From assembly GCA_016748015.1 (NCBI GenBank), contig JAAOMT010000387.1:72788-136787 (forward strand): DNA of 64,000 nucleotides. The letters are read 5' to 3'. A program made the position numbers and the translations under genes. This DNA is from Geosiphon pyriformis. Its lineage: Eukaryota; Glomeromycota; Glomeromycetes; Archaeosporales; Geosiphonaceae. Every line of letters begins with the position of its first letter. The stretch's first letter is position 1. Below are positions 45,764 through 58,569 of the stretch, one piece after another. The notes beneath the pieces are model-generated. The model saw only the letters and a program-made list of their open reading frames with translations, made no database searches and was not told the DNA's origin.

Positions 45764-46451
45764 TAATCTCTTCCTCAAGACTGAACTCCATCAAAGTCCA
45801 AGCACTATCTGTGATATTGAGATAGTGATCCAAAATAATTGAAGTAATCTGGTCTGAAAATTGTTGAAATTTCAGTTCTATGAGCTTGCCAATATATTGA
45901 ATTTTCATTGGTTGCAGTATTGAATTTTGTAGAACATTTTCACAAGTATTAAACAAATCATAAAGTTTAAAAGCTGCTCTAAGTTTGTAGTGAGTGTTTG
46001 TTGGTCCAGCTGCTGTTTTGAATTTATTGTGGATTTGTTTTTGTATAGCTTCAGGAGTGAGATTTGTTGTTTCAAGTTCCAGTTTTCGTTCATAAAGTGT
46101 TTTTCCAATGTGAAAGTATTTATAGATAAGGGTGTGTTCATTGTTCTGTTCATTGAAAAGTGATAGAAGTTTTTGTTGCATTGTATCATTTGGTGAAATG
46201 TCAATAGGGACAATTAAAAGATTTTTTTCCAGTGCTTGTTTCAAAAGTCTTGGTAACCTATTTTCAGAGTAACTACTTGTTTTTTTTTTATAGGGGTGAT
46301 AGTTCTGTGAATGATTTGCTACTGGGGCTGTGGTTTTCTTCTAAATGTAATTAATTTGACTTCCATTAATCATTATGGATAAGTCAGGAAGTATTTTCAA
46401 AGCTAACATTAACTTTTGGGATATTTGTTGAATATTTCGAGGAATAATCAT
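45744..46451 (-). pseudogene. Gy2 ORF3, unknown protein in env position
   Basis: 236-codon frame, ATG at 46451 (MIIPRNIQQISQKLM), stop at 45744, 20 bases inside the 3' LTR. One nonsense TAG, near 46340, lies at a Gln codon of Gy1. It is homologous end to end with Gy1 ORF3: SPNDTMQQKL, YKYFHIGKTLYERKLELE, AIQKQIHNKFKTAAGPTN, KLYDLFNTCENVLQNSILQP, KIQYIGKLIELKFQQFSDQI, SLEEEIMLP. No recognised domain; no membrane segment seen. The gap between gag-pol and ORF3 is about 135 bases. ORF3 is also in a different frame, so it needs its own initiation or a spliced or subgenomic RNA. Confidence 0.82.
45764..45778 (-). other. Gy2 polypurine tract
   Basis: On the - strand TTGAGGAAGAGATTA abuts the 3' LTR. 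It encodes Glu-Glu-Glu-Ile of ORF3, as in Gy1. Confidence 0.75.
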
Positions 46452-46586
46452 GATAAAATTGACTAATTATGACAAGAGAGAATAAAAAAAATTATTTTTG
46501 AGATATGGAGTTTTTTATTTGTTTTTGGGTTTGGGTGTTTTTGTAATTTATTTACTATTTTTGTCTTTGTGTTTTTATTGTAAAAT

Positions 46587-49500
46587 TTAAGTGTTCAAGT
46601 TTGGTTGTTGTTTTATTATAATTATTGGTTCTAAATTTCGGAGAATATCTTCAGAATTAATTAAAAAGGAATGTGTACCAATTTGTGGAATTAATGGTTC
46701 AGGATTGTTTCTGAAATAATAGTATTTCAATCTGTCTCTATGTACAACTTTTGCTAGTATTTTGTCATCAAGTTTTAACTTGTATAATCTATTGCCTAGA
46801 ATTTCGTGAATATAAAATGGTCCATCCCATTTGTTTTCAAATTTCCCACTCCATTGTTTTTTAGCCTTAGTTCTGTGTAAGAGAACTTTATTTCTAACTT
46901 TAAATTCATTGATAATAAGTGGTAATTTGTTGTCATGTCTTTCTTTTTGTTAAGCTTGAGAATGTTTAATATGAGTTGCTGCTATTCTTTTTTTTCCTTC
47001 CAGTGTACTAAGAAGAGTGTAGGCTCTTCTTTGGAGTGTTTCTTGAAAGTTTTCTTTATTGATTGGTTGTACTAGGTATGTTTCTACTGTGAAGTTAATT
47101 GGTAATGTTGCTGTCCTTCCATAAGTAAGATCAAATGGTGTGTGTTTCGTAGTATTTTGTTTTAGTGTTCTGTATGCTAGTAACACTGATAGAATAAAGA
47201 TATCTTATTCCTGCTCAAAGTCTGTTGAGACTTTGGCTAGAGATTCACACAATGTTCTGTTAAAACATTCTACAAGTCTATTTGTTTGAGAGTGATAAAG
47301 TGATGATAGAGGTCTTTTGACATTAAACCATTCACAAATTTCTTGTATCAAGTTGTTCACAAAATGTGTTTCTTGATCAGATAAAAGTTCAATTGGGCAT
47401 CCATGTCTACAAATAATGTCTTCATAAATAAAATTTGCTACTGATTTTGCATCTGCTCTTTGGATGGTTCTAGTTTTAGGCCATTTGGTAAGATAATCTA
47501 CTGCAACTGCAATATAACAATTTCTTTGAGTTGTGATAGGTAATGGTTCGACTAAATCAATTCCAACTCTGTTAAAAGATTGTCCAACTTTGATTGGATT
47601 TAAAGATTCTGTGGGACAAGTTCCTCCTCTTCTTTGACAATTATCACAAAATTCTATATATTGTCAAATGTCTTTTTGCATGTGAGGCCAAAAATAATGT
47701 TCAAGAGTTCTTTGAATTGTTCCATCTCTTCCCAAGTGTGTTGAAGAAGGATCTGTGTGCATGTTGTATAGAATTGTTTTTTTTTTATTTTCCTGTACTA
47801 ATCTGAGTGGTTGGTTTGGGTTTTTATGATTTTTGTAATATATTTTGTTATAATGTATAAAATATTGTTTGGATTGGTGTTGTAATTAATGTTTTTCACT
47901 TGGAGACCAATTTTCCAGCATGGTGAGAGTCTCCAAATAGTTTTTGATGTTGTTGTAGTTTTCTGGATCTATTGTTGTTAATCTTGTTGTTTGTTCTACT
48001 GTTAAGTTTGTTGGTGTTGATGTTGGTATTAATATTGTCTCATTCTTGAGAGACTATTAACATTGGTGTGTAGTTTTCCTGGTTTGTGATGTACAATGTA
48101 TCTGTAGTCTGCTAGGAAGTCATTCCATCAAGACTGTTTGGCACTTTGTTCAGTTTTTTTTTTATTAAGCCATTTGAGGCCAATATTGTTAGTTATTATG
48201 TCAAATTCTTTTCCATTCTTCAGATATTGTTGAAAGTATTTGAGAGTCCAGATGACTGCAGTGGCTTCCAATTCAGTTGAGCCATATTTGAGTTCTGTTG
48301 GCTTGAGTGTTCTGCTGGCATAGGCAATAACTTGTTCCTGGCCATTTTTATCCAATTGTGATAAGATGGTACCAAATGCTATGTGTGAAGCATCAGTGGC
48401 TAATTGGAATCGTTTATTGAAGTCTAAGTAAGCAAGAACTGGGGCTGTTGTCAATTTTGTTTTGAGAGTTTCAAAAAGTTTTTGTTGTTCTTCAGTCTAT
48501 TTGTATAGTACGTTTTTGTTGATAAGATAATTGAGTGGTTTGGTAATTTCTGAAAATCCTTTTATGAATTTTTGATAGTAAGAGGCTAATCCTACAAATT
48601 CTCTTAGTTCTGTAGTATTTCTGGAAGTTTGAAAGTTTTTGACAGCACTGATTGTTCCTGGATTTGGTTTGACTGCATCTTTACTAATTATGTGTCCAAG
48701 AAAGATCAAGCTTGTTTTTCCAAAATGACATTTCTCAATGTTTAACTTTAATCCTGCTTTCTGTAATTTTTGAAAAACTTCTCGCAGGTGAATGAGATGA
48801 GTCTTAAAGCTTGGTGAGTATACATTAGTGTTATCAAGATAGACAACTACTAATTACCACAAGAGTCCTTCATATATCATATTCATGAGTTGCTGAAATG
48901 CTAGTGTATTGCAGAGTTTAAAAGGCATAACATTAAACTCATAATTTCTTCCCTGGGTGGTAAATGCTGTTTTGGATCTGTCTTTTGGATTCATTTCGAC
49001 TTGTCAGTATCCACTTTCCAAGTCTAGAGTTGAGAAGAACTTGGCTTTTCCTAGAGCATCTAGCATGTCATCAATTCTTGGAAGAGGGTAGGCATCTCCA
49101 ATTGTCACACTGTTCAATTGGCAATAGTTAACACAAAATCTGATTTTTCCATTTTTTTTTTTGACCAGGACTACTGGTGAAGCCCAAAGACTTCTTGATG
49201 ATTGAATCAATCCGTTATTGAGCATTCTCTAGACTTCTTCTCTGATGAATTGGTGGCTGGCTGGTGGCACTCTGTAAGTTTGCTGTCGTTTTGGTAGAGC
49301 ATCTCCTGTATGGATCTGATGTTGAACTATATCCATTTTTCCCAGGTCATTGTTGTCTTTTGCAAATATATCTGCAAATTCAGCTATCAATTGTTTCAAT
49401 TGTTTTTGTTGTTGAGGTTCTAAGAGACTCATGTTGATTTGAAAGAGTTTTTTTTCCAAAAAGTGGTGGTTTTCAGTAGTGGAAATAATATTTGGATTTG

Positions 49501-52500
49501 GGAGTAGTATGTGCCTTACAATTTCGATGAAATTAGAGACAATTTAAGGGTTTTTATCTTGAAAAATATTGCTGTGTATGATTCCAATTTCTAGTTTGTT
49601 TAATAAGATAATAGGATAATTATTGGAGTTGTAGAATGTAACTCAAAATTTTTTCATTCTTTTGGGAATATAAACGTTTAGGATTGAGATTTCATGCTTC
49701 AAACAGATTTGTTCATTGGATTTAAAGATTTGTTGTGTAGTGGTGGGTTTTGAACAAGTATAAATTTTGTGATGTTCTTCAAAAGATGAAATGGTAATTG
49801 GCTAAGGAAGTTGAAGAATCTGGTGAGATTCATTTTGTGTATTTAGAGCTATGTTTACTGGAACTGTAAATCGTCCAGTTAAACCAAAACCTTAAGTTCC
49901 TTTTTCACTTTTTCCTAATTGTTCTCTGTTGTTTACTGATTGTAAACCCGAAATGTTGATTAAGGATAAGTAAATTGCTTGAGCAATTTTTTCAGCATGT
50001 TCAATCTTGAATGGTTTGTCTGTTTCATTTTATAACATGATAGTAATGTCTCCAGTGTATTCTGCATCTATAATTCCTCCTCTAATATTGATTCTTTTGC
50101 TTGCCAATGATGATCTGGAGGCAATTTGAACTATTGCTCTTGGTAGTATTTCAAGAGCAATTTTGAGATTGATTTTTGTTAAGGACTTTAGTTGGAGAAC
50201 CAAAGTATCTTTTCCTGGGTATCTTAGGTCATATTCAGTATCAATTTCGTGTGCTTTTTCTGGTCTGATTCCTTGGCCATGGTTGTCAAAATATTTAAGT
50301 TGTAGAGGTGGTTGCTTTTTAAGAAGATAGATGGGGGTGGTTGGTAGTTCTTCTACTAGTTCAGATATTCCAAATTCGATTTCATTTTCATCATTCTCAT
50401 CTGGCAGAAGAATGCTAAGAGCATAACATTTTAAATACCATTGGTTATCACAAGACATAACACATTCTTCACACAATTGAATGTTTATTTGCTCTAATCA
50501 TTGAATTTGAGCTTCTTTGGTCGGATATGTGTGGCTTGCAATTTGGTGATAGGTTTCTACTTTATCTTTATAATCAAATCCAGCTAATTCCATGGTATAC
50601 TCAATATATTCAGCTTCTTTCATTTGGTGGACATCTTCTTGGGTGGCTTTATTAATCAATGCCATTGCTAGGTCAAAAATCATTTTAGCATCATAAGGGT
50701 AGTGGTAAAGTTTATTGAAAGCACTGTTGTATGCTGCATCAAATAGTGTTCTTCTTCTGACTTTTTCCGAAATTGATAGAGCATATTGACAGGTTTGATC
50801 ACATACTTCTTCTTTTATTGCTACATCAATCCAATTGCATTCTTCTGATAGCATTTTTTCATATGTAAGACAAGATGTGTTGTCCCATTTTCCACTTCTT
50901 TTTGGAGATCCAAATTGTTCTTTATGGCATGCTTTGCAAAAGTAACAGGTACGAGTTTCATATTCCTCTTCTGGAGAAATACATGCTCCCATTGATGAAA
51001 GTTTTTTGTTGCAATCTTTGCATTTGAGTGGAATATAGGGTGGTTGTTTCCGTGGTTCTGGTGTAGAATATTTAACTTTCTTTTATTCTCTTGATTCTTT
51101 AAAAATCTTTTGTTTTGTTTCCTCAGCCCAATTGGATGGTAATCCAAGAGCCATGTAGGTTTTAGTAAGTGGTATTTTTTTCTCTTCTTCAAATTCAAAT
51201 ACTGGGGCTTTTTTTGATCATTTGTTAAAAGTACCACAAGTTGCAGGTACTATGGTATATTGTCCTTGGTATGAAATTTTAAGTTCTTGAGTTTTCCAGT
51301 TCAGGTTTGCATTGGCCTTGAGAAGCCAATCATTTTTGACTAGAGCTTGGTATTGGGGTGCATCCATAACAAGAACTTTAACTGGAATGGTGATTCCATT
51401 AATTGTAAAGAGGAAATCATCAATTTCTCTTACTGGAGTCTTCTTTATATCATCAGCTGTGACAATAACTGTTTGAGCTGGTCTGTCTATGTTTTGTTTG
51501 AGTTGTTGCATTAGCTGATAAGTGATAATACTTCCAGCCAATCCACTATCTAAGATTAAGTGAATGGGTTTTTCTTTCACTGTAGCTTCTGTGTACATAG
51601 CAGTAATTGCTTTCTGTTTATTGACTGCTGTATTACTAAGCAGAAATGGTGATTTATTTGCTTCAAATTCAAATGGAAATATGTCTGACAAATTGGCATT
51701 TTGGGCAATTTGAGCTGATGGAATGATATGGTTAGAAGGGTTTGATCTTGGTGCTGCAACTTCACCTTCAAAAAGTGCAGTTTGTTGAAAATCCGATTCC
51801 TCTGGTATTGTAAGATAACTGGGTTGAGTGTGATAGTGATTGGGTTTTTGCTGACCAGAATTTCGGAGAACCAACTGGTTATTTGGATTGATTCTGTTGT
51901 GGTTACTCTGCAATTGATTTTGGGGTGTGAATTGGTTATATTGAACCAATCTTCTTGCTGGTACTTGATATTGTTGAGTGGATGGTGTCTGATATGACTG
52001 AATTGGTAAAGGTTGCTAATATTGTTGCTGTATTGGTTGTGGAACTGGTGGATAGTAACTGTTTTGATTTTGTGGTCTTGGTGAATAATAGGTTGGTGGT
52101 AGAGATTAGTAATAGAATTGTTGTGGTGAAGAGTAACGTTGATTATTCCTGTTTTGTTGGTCTCTTTGTAATTTCCTACAATTTCGTTTCCAGTGTCCTG
52201 GAATTCCACAATAATGACAATTTTGAGGTTGGTTGTTGAATGGTGATCCAAAATTGTTTTGGTTGTATCATTGTGGAGATTGATATCTTTGTAATTGTTG
52301 TTGCTGTTGTTGTTGGTTTGTGAAGTAGCTTTCAATCTTTTTTGTGAGTTGGTCTATCTTCTCTTCAGCTGCTGAGCTGGTTTCTCCAATTGCAAGGTTT
52401 ACAAACTTGGTGTGATTTGCTTCTTCTATTGCCATTTCATAGCTCTTTGCATGTCTAATAGCAGTTGCTAAGTCTGCTGGAGCATGTGGACAGACTTTCT

Positions 52501-53650
52501 TAATCAGTTTGTTTTTTAACTCTGCTATAAACTGATTCAGAATTTGAGCATCAGAATAGTAGTCATTGGTTTCCAATTGTTGAATTCGTCTGAGAAGTTT
52601 GTTAAATCTTCCAAAATAGGTCATAACAGTTTCAGATGTTTCTTATTTGATATTGCGAAAGTGGTTTCTGAGAGTAATAGAGGTATTGTTGTCAGTAAAT
52701 TGTTGTAGAAAAGCATCTTTGAATGCTTGCCAGTTTTCAAATGGTTCTTCTAAGTTTTCAAACCATTCTCCTGCTGTTCCTTGGAGAAAGTAGGGAATTG
52801 CTTTGAGCATTCTTGCTGCAATTCAACCATTTGCATCTTCTGTTTTTTGAACTTTGTCAAGCCATTCTTGAGAGCTGGTATTATTGTCTTCACCAGTGAA
52901 TTCTGGGATTTTTGCAATGTAAGCAGTTGCCATTTCTTTTTTGTTTTCTGTAATTTTTTCTGGTTCTGATTTAGTTTCTTCACTTTCTAAGCTGTCTGAG
53001 TGATTACTTTCATTTTTCTGTAAGTAATCAATAATATTGGCACTTGTTGATATTGGTTCCTGTTGTTGAGTAGAATTTTTAGGTAACTAAAAATCTTCTG
53101 GTCTGAAGAAACGGTTAAGTGGTGAACTTGGTATTTGTAGTTAAACAAGTAAAATTAAAAATAGTGTAATAGAAAGTGGTAATTTAACACTGGTTCCTTG
53201 TTCAGGTGTTTGCAAGTGTTTGGCAGTTGTCTTTTGTAGTGTTGAAGTGTTTGGAGTGGTTTTTGAGTATTGCTTCAATCTTTGTTTGCCTTTGTTGCTT
53301 GTTTCGGTCTCTGATTCAAAGTCAAAAGAGTATTTAAACTGTACTGGGTATTTTTTTTCACAATACTCAATAATATTAAAATTAAGTTCTTGGAAGTAGG
53401 TAGCAAGTGTTTCACTGTTCAGGTTTTCTGTTCTCAATTGTGAATAGTACACTAAATTATTGTAAAGGTTGCTTCTAACTTCTGAAATGTTGTAATTTCC
53501 AAAAAGATAATTGTTGATGCAGTTTTTAATGTATTGGTATACTGATTTCTTGACAACTTCAATTCCGTCTGAAATGTTGAATCTTTGCTTGCAGTGGGTG
53601 TAAATTGACTGGTAATACTCTAAAGTTGCTGTGTCTGGTATGGTTGCCAC
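46587..53650 (-). pseudogene. Gy2 gag-pol polyprotein, broken
   Basis: Same architecture as Gy1. ATG 53650 (MATIPDTATLEYYQ), 46 bases from the LTR. Gag with a Gln/Asn-rich tail; knuckle region near 52160-52220; protease LILDSGLAGSIITY near 51555; Cys-rich unknown region 50992-50498 (CYFCKACHKEQFG, CDQTCQYALSISEKV); dUTPase 50476-50030 and on, with AHEIDTEYDL, SRSSLAS and GGIIDAEYTGDITI; RT 49225-48700, with YLDN for YLDD; RNase H ATDASHIAFG, YGSTELEATAVIW; integrase zinc region HTDPSSTHLG with both His kept, then CDNCQRR-like. The frame is constant to about 48128, then shifts before 47186. Two dUTPase Gly codons are changed (DAGYD to DTEYD, DAGYTG to DAEYTG). Confidence 0.88.
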
Positions 53651-53677
53651 TTTGAATTTGTTGTTGCTGTGTTATTT

Positions 53678-53695
53678 CTGTGGAAGAGCACCAAA
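53678..53695 (-). other. Gy2 primer-binding site
   Basis: TTTGGTGCTCTTCCACAG on the - strand, immediately inside the 5' LTR. The intact TGG and shared TTTGGTGCTCT with NA1 suggest one tRNA primer for both. Confidence 0.65.
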
Positions 53696-54710
53696 TGTTA
53701 CCAGAGGTTTTTGGTCTCTTTTTTTGAATGTTGTAATTGTCTGTTGGTTGCAAATTCATGTTTTCTAGAAGTAGTTGAACCTCTAATAACTGAATTTATT
53801 TTCAAATTATCTCTTATAATTTGAACTGCTGGGCTTATAAGTGGAATGGCCAATTCCTTGCCAGTTACTTTATGTAGTTATATTGTAGTAAACATTAACT
53901 CTTTCCCAGGAATTGCTTGTCTGGAAGCTTACTAAAAAAAATGTGTAGTTACTTTGCTGTGAAAGTCAACTTTTCTACAGAAATCTCATCTGTAAGCTAC
54001 TTTAATAATTATAATAAGAAATGAAAAGAAAAATAAAAGAAATGTAAAAGAAATAGAATTCTGTTAAGGGAAACGTTTTCTATCCAGATTTGGAGTCACT
54101 AGCAGTTTACTAAAATTGGTAGCTAATCAATTTTGAAATGTTAGTTGGGTTTTGGGAATTTTCCAAGTGCAATAATTAAAAAATTTGGTTTTTTGAATTA
54201 TTTGATATTTATTTCTTTCTGTGTGTATAGGAATGATTCTAAATAATAAATCTAAAGTAAGATACATTTTCTTGAAGAGAAAAGCTCTTCTTTTATACAA
54301 CTTGTTGTAGTACTAGTCTATAAACTTGCACTTTTTCTCTTTGCTCAAGTTTCAGCAAACTAAATATACATTTTGATGAACTACAAGTTATTTCGCTGAA
54401 CTATTAATTAGTTTGGGTAAACTATTCATAATTTTGGCAAATTTTTGTAAATTTTGGCGAATTTCTTATAAATTTTGGCGAATTTTTGTAAATTTCAGTG
54501 AATTTTAGAATGTTACAAAGTTCAGAGTATTGTGTAATTTGATCATCCTACTTTCTGTTATACTAATTAGATTATTTTAATTGAATTGTGATATGTGATA
54601 ATTGATTAAATAATAAATAATAATTTGAAATGATATTAATATACTAATTAATTATAGGAATTATAAGAGTAATTTTGTGCTAATTAATAGCTAAAATTCT
54701 ACTAGTAACA
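53696..54710 (-). repeat. Gy2 5' LTR
   Basis: 1015 bases, TGTTACCAGAGG...CTAGTAACA on the + strand. TATAAAAG on the - strand at 54290-54297 is preceded on that strand by the repeat cluster (54350-54500). Confidence 0.94.
54290..54297 (-). promoter_or_regulatory. Gy2 LTR TATA box
   Basis: TATAAAAG followed by GAAGAGCTTTTCTCTTC on the - strand; same place as in the Gy1-type LTRs. Confidence 0.65.
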
Positions 54711-56726
54711 ATGCCACAAGGTTGCCCTCAAGTGGTGTCACCCAACCAAGTCGTATGCTTTGCACATATCCTATAAGACCAACCAAACCTCCCTGTTTTT
54801 TTTAAGGACATCCTTGATCACAGACCCAATTGCAAACACCAGAGATTGTGTAGAAATACCCTTAAGCACCAAGAAATTATCACCTTAAAGAACACCAAAT
54901 TTGCTGTATGCCAAAAAAATATGATCTGACAAAATCTTGGAGAGAATTTTCCTGGCTGTCTCAATAAAAGCAATGGGTTGAGTGTTCATGAAAATTCCAT
55001 CCCAGTCATAAGATTTAGGAATCATGGAAACCCAAGCTCTTTTTCACAAAACAGACACATCCCCCACAGTTAAACAAGAATTCAGCAAATCCAAAAGACA
55101 CTTCAACACTATGTCATCATAGTACTTCCACAATTCATTAGGAATACCAGACAGACCAGCAGCTTTGCCATCAAGTAAATTGTTAACCACCAAAAGCAAT
55201 TCACTCATATTGATCGAGCACATCACACCCAAAAAAGCATTATCCCTTACATAATCCAATAGAGCATATTAACAAGTCTAGATGTCAGGCACAACCAAAA
55301 GTACCATCTTCTTTTTAGTCTAGCCTTTTATGATCTCATCAACACCAAGCTTTACCAAACTCGGCTCCAATACCAATTCATCATTAACAACCAAATAATC
55401 GAGAACTACCTTGTGGAAAAACTGATCCAACACACTTCTAATCATTGCACCCTTATCAGAACAAAATTTTTCCATGTGGTACTCAATGGCCTTCTAAACA
55501 GAAGCTTCCTCAGCCAACTTTGACTTGTATATCTTGGATTTCCTGTATTCCTTCTAAAATAATAACAATTGCTTTAAGATATCCAAAGACTTGCTACCAA
55601 CTTGGATCATATTAGCAATCATGGCAGTCTTACCATCATCCAGTTTGGCCCAGACATTGATAAGCTGATTGACTCTTTGCAAATTGCCCAATTCCAGCCC
55701 TTTAACAACTTTAGCAACTAACAGTTCCAACCTGAAAAACTTAGAAAAGAATTTGTTCCTGGAACACTGAAACTCACTGATCCAATGTCTCAAAAATATC
55801 TCATCCACTGAATCCACCAACACTTTTTCCAAAAGTACTCACATGCCATCCACATCAGCACAAGCCAGAATGTCCAAAAACCTGTCAGACACAGCCAAAA
55901 GCTTGGCAGAAGCACAGTCCCTAAACCAAGACTATTTGGTCCCATCGGCAGCCTTAATGAGAAACTTCCAGTGATCTTTGTTAGCCTGCTTGTGCAAGTT
56001 ATTCAACCAGCCATCTAAGAGGCCACCCAAACCAACAGAGACAGAAACTGCACAATGATCAGTGTCAAAAAAGTCAGAAACAGAGCCGACCTCATGACCA
56101 GTGACAGCAGAAACCAAACTCTTACTAACAAAAATGAAATTAATAGTCTTTTCGACCCCCTTAGAATTGCTTCATATAAAATTACTGACCAAAGGGTGGC
56201 CAGCAAATGAATTGACCAAACCCAACCCCAAACAGAATTTGAAACTTGCACTTTTTCCAGATCTATTTTCATTGAAATTTCCACTCAAAATAACAAAACA
56301 GCTAGAGTTAACAGCCTTAGCAATGACAGAGTTCACTTCAAAAGCCTGACCAAAACAAGTTCTAGAAGATGCACCCACATACAAACCAACAACAGATACT
56401 GAAAGCTTATTCTTGAATAAGAGACGCACCACCATGACATGACCAGGAATCTCCTCAATCTTAGCAACATGACAGGCCAAGGATTCGGCCATAATAATAG
56501 CCACCCCAGCACCAAGAAAACTTTTATCCAAACCCAAAGAGAAAATTCGCACACCGTTAAATTTATTCACAATCCACGGCCTAGTTGAAGATCTTAACTT
56601 TGTCTCTGTGATGATTAAAATCAAATTTCTAGAATCAAAATGCCAACGCACAACATCCTCTTGTTTAGCAGAAATGTTGATGCCACAAATGTTATATGTA
56701 GCCACCTTCCAAACCAAGTCACTTAT
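54711..56726 (-). pseudogene. LINE-C ORF2, N-terminal part (endonuclease to RT start)
   Basis: The start codon is ATA at 56726-56724, where LINE-A and D have ATG. The endonuclease is well kept to about 56172: WKVATYNICGIN, ITETKL, GAGVAIIMAES, then SGNFNEN for GGDFNE (Asp to Asn), NFIFVSKS and FFDTDHCAVSVS. The linker and RT N-terminus follow with stops, e.g. before 56117, 55832 and 55553, to VVNNLLDGKAAGLSGIPNEL, MIPKSYD and AYDLVG. It is cut at Leu-Trp-His by the Gy2 target GCAT and continues at 44748. One continuous frame throughout. Confidence 0.85.
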
Positions 56727-58569
56727 TGGGACAAAGAGGCCAAAAACAAACCTGAACCAGAACACAAGAGATCTAATCTCACCAGAATTGAACTGAACGA
56801 AGCCTCTAAAGCAGCCATCTTAAATTCCAAACCACCTACCTTGGAGATAAGGACTTTTGAACCACTTGAACTGAGAACAGTAGCAGATTCACTACTACCA
56901 GAAAAGGAAAGATTGGCCGAAGCCAACACATCATCCATAGCCATATCCGAATCCACAACCAAAGCCAAAGGCACAGAAACAGCCAAAGAAAGAGCTGCCA
57001 ATAACACCAGATCAACAAAACTCAATTTTTTAAGAATAACAGAAACTTGATCTGAAAGAATCTCCAAAGAGTGCTCTAATACCACCAAACAATTATTTAG
57101 ACCAACAACCTAATGACTAGAGGGGCCCACAACAGAAGGCATGCCACCAGAAAACAAACCAGAATTGGAAGAAAAGCCACCAGAAGAGGAGGCACTAGAC
57201 ACTATTTGAGCCCATGATTTGTCACCAAAGGCAGTAGGGCAAGAGATGAGAACATTTTTTTTGGCATACAATCTTGCCAGCTGAAGACAATTCACACCAA
57301 GAAAAGGTCTTTTCAACAACTTGGAAGATACAAGAGGTAGAACTTCAAAGACATCACACTTCAGGACTGAATGACCAAAATGCCCACACTTCCCACACCA
57401 AACCAAATCTAACCTAGCCCAAGAAAGACGAATGCCACAGAAAATAGGCTCAGTGAGAAAAGCAGATTCCAACTCTTCATTAGATTCAAAACCAATCACA
57501 GCATAACGGAACCTATTGCCGGTTTCCAAAAAACGATTGATGATACAAGTTTTTTCTCCAGCCCTTTCCAAAAGGGTACCAAGATCATGTGCAGTCATTC
57601 CCACTGGCAAAGTAAACAACAGCACCCTAAACTGATCTCTAGATGTCCAGACATTGCAATCTCCCACAGTTTTGGCAACACGTACTGAATCTTTCCCGAT
57701 CAGGAATGACTATTTTGATGCCAGCAGATCAGCTTGACTGGATTCGGTGAACTTCACTACAGTCTTTTGCCACATTCTGATTAATTGAATTCTGATCAAC
57801 TTAATTTTACCAAACTCGGTGACTGCGGTGACGATCATATTCTTAGGCATGTCCATAGAAATTTCTTTAATCACCACAGCCCAATCTGAATGCACTCCTT
57901 GTTTTTTAAGATCGGTGTTTACAACAATCTTATTTTCCCCAGCCAATGATGTGGCCATTTCCATGCTTTTTTCTGATGTAAACATTGATCTGATGATCCC
58001 TTCAAATTTTGAGGAAATAGTGGCCCCCCAAAACCATTGACTATTGAGAAAATTTTTCTAATTAACTGAGTTTTAGCCGTTGTCAAATTACCCTCCACAG
58101 CTGAGAGATTAATATCCAAAGCAAATGACTTTTTAACTGACACTTCTACAGGAGTCTTGATAATTTTAGGGTCGAACCATTTTTTCTCTAAAGAGATAAG
58201 CAAGCGAGAAGGAAGCACAACTTCATCATTATCCATATGAAAATTAGGAGAGCCAAGCAAAGAACCAAAACCAGCACTAGTGTTAATCTGTTTTGCCTTG
58301 GGTATAGTAACTACTGAACCCAAAAGAAACCCACCATCTATCCCAAACATGCTAATATTTTCATCCTCACCAGAGAGATTCTTCACATCAGAATACATAC
58401 TGCCATTAGATCCAGCTTTGCTCAGAGATATATCTTTTTTATCACCAGAATGTTTCATATTACCAAGAACAACCTTTTTCTTTTAAAAAAAAGAGCCACC
58501 AGTAGGACCTTAAAAAGCACCCTTAGAAGTCTTTTTTTTAGGTGCAGTGCTACTAGTAGTAGCTTTCAT
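56723..58569 (-). pseudogene. LINE-C ORF1 with CCHC knuckle
   Basis: Start ATG 58569 (MKATTSSTAPKKKTSKG), stop TAA 56723. It includes the conserved ORF1 segment NLSAVEGNLTTAKTQLIRKI, VINTDLKKQGV-like and AVVIKEISMDMPK, and an intact knuckle CGKCGHFGHSVLKC (C-x2-C-x4-H-x4-C) near 57395. The C-terminal 120 codons (57088-56723) are open. Stops near 58520, 57712 and 57112 and a shift near 57990-58030 interrupt it. LINE ORF1 proteins bind and package the element RNA. Confidence 0.82.

Larger units (their letters stand above)
44749..54710 (-). mobile_element. Gy2, complete Ty3-like LTR retrotransposon with dUTPase
   Basis: 9962 bases on the - strand, same layout as Gy1: LTRs 53696-54710 and 44749-45763 (both 1015 bases), primer site, gag-pol from 53650, ORF3, purine tract. 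Target copies are ATAC (44745-44748) and ATGC (54711-54714), a 4-bp duplication with one G-to-A change. It is inserted in LINE-C ORF2. It is a distinct subfamily from Gy1: the proteins are alike, while the LTRs share only ends, the TATA region and repeat motif. Nonsense codons and at least one frameshift (between about 48128 and 47186) make it inactive. Confidence 0.93.

Noticed and set aside
51577-52335. 252-codon Asn/His-rich frame on the - strand in Gy2
   Set aside because: Overlaps the Gln/Asn-rich gag tail and protease in another frame; not conserved as an open frame of the same kind in Gy1 beyond low-complexity similarity.
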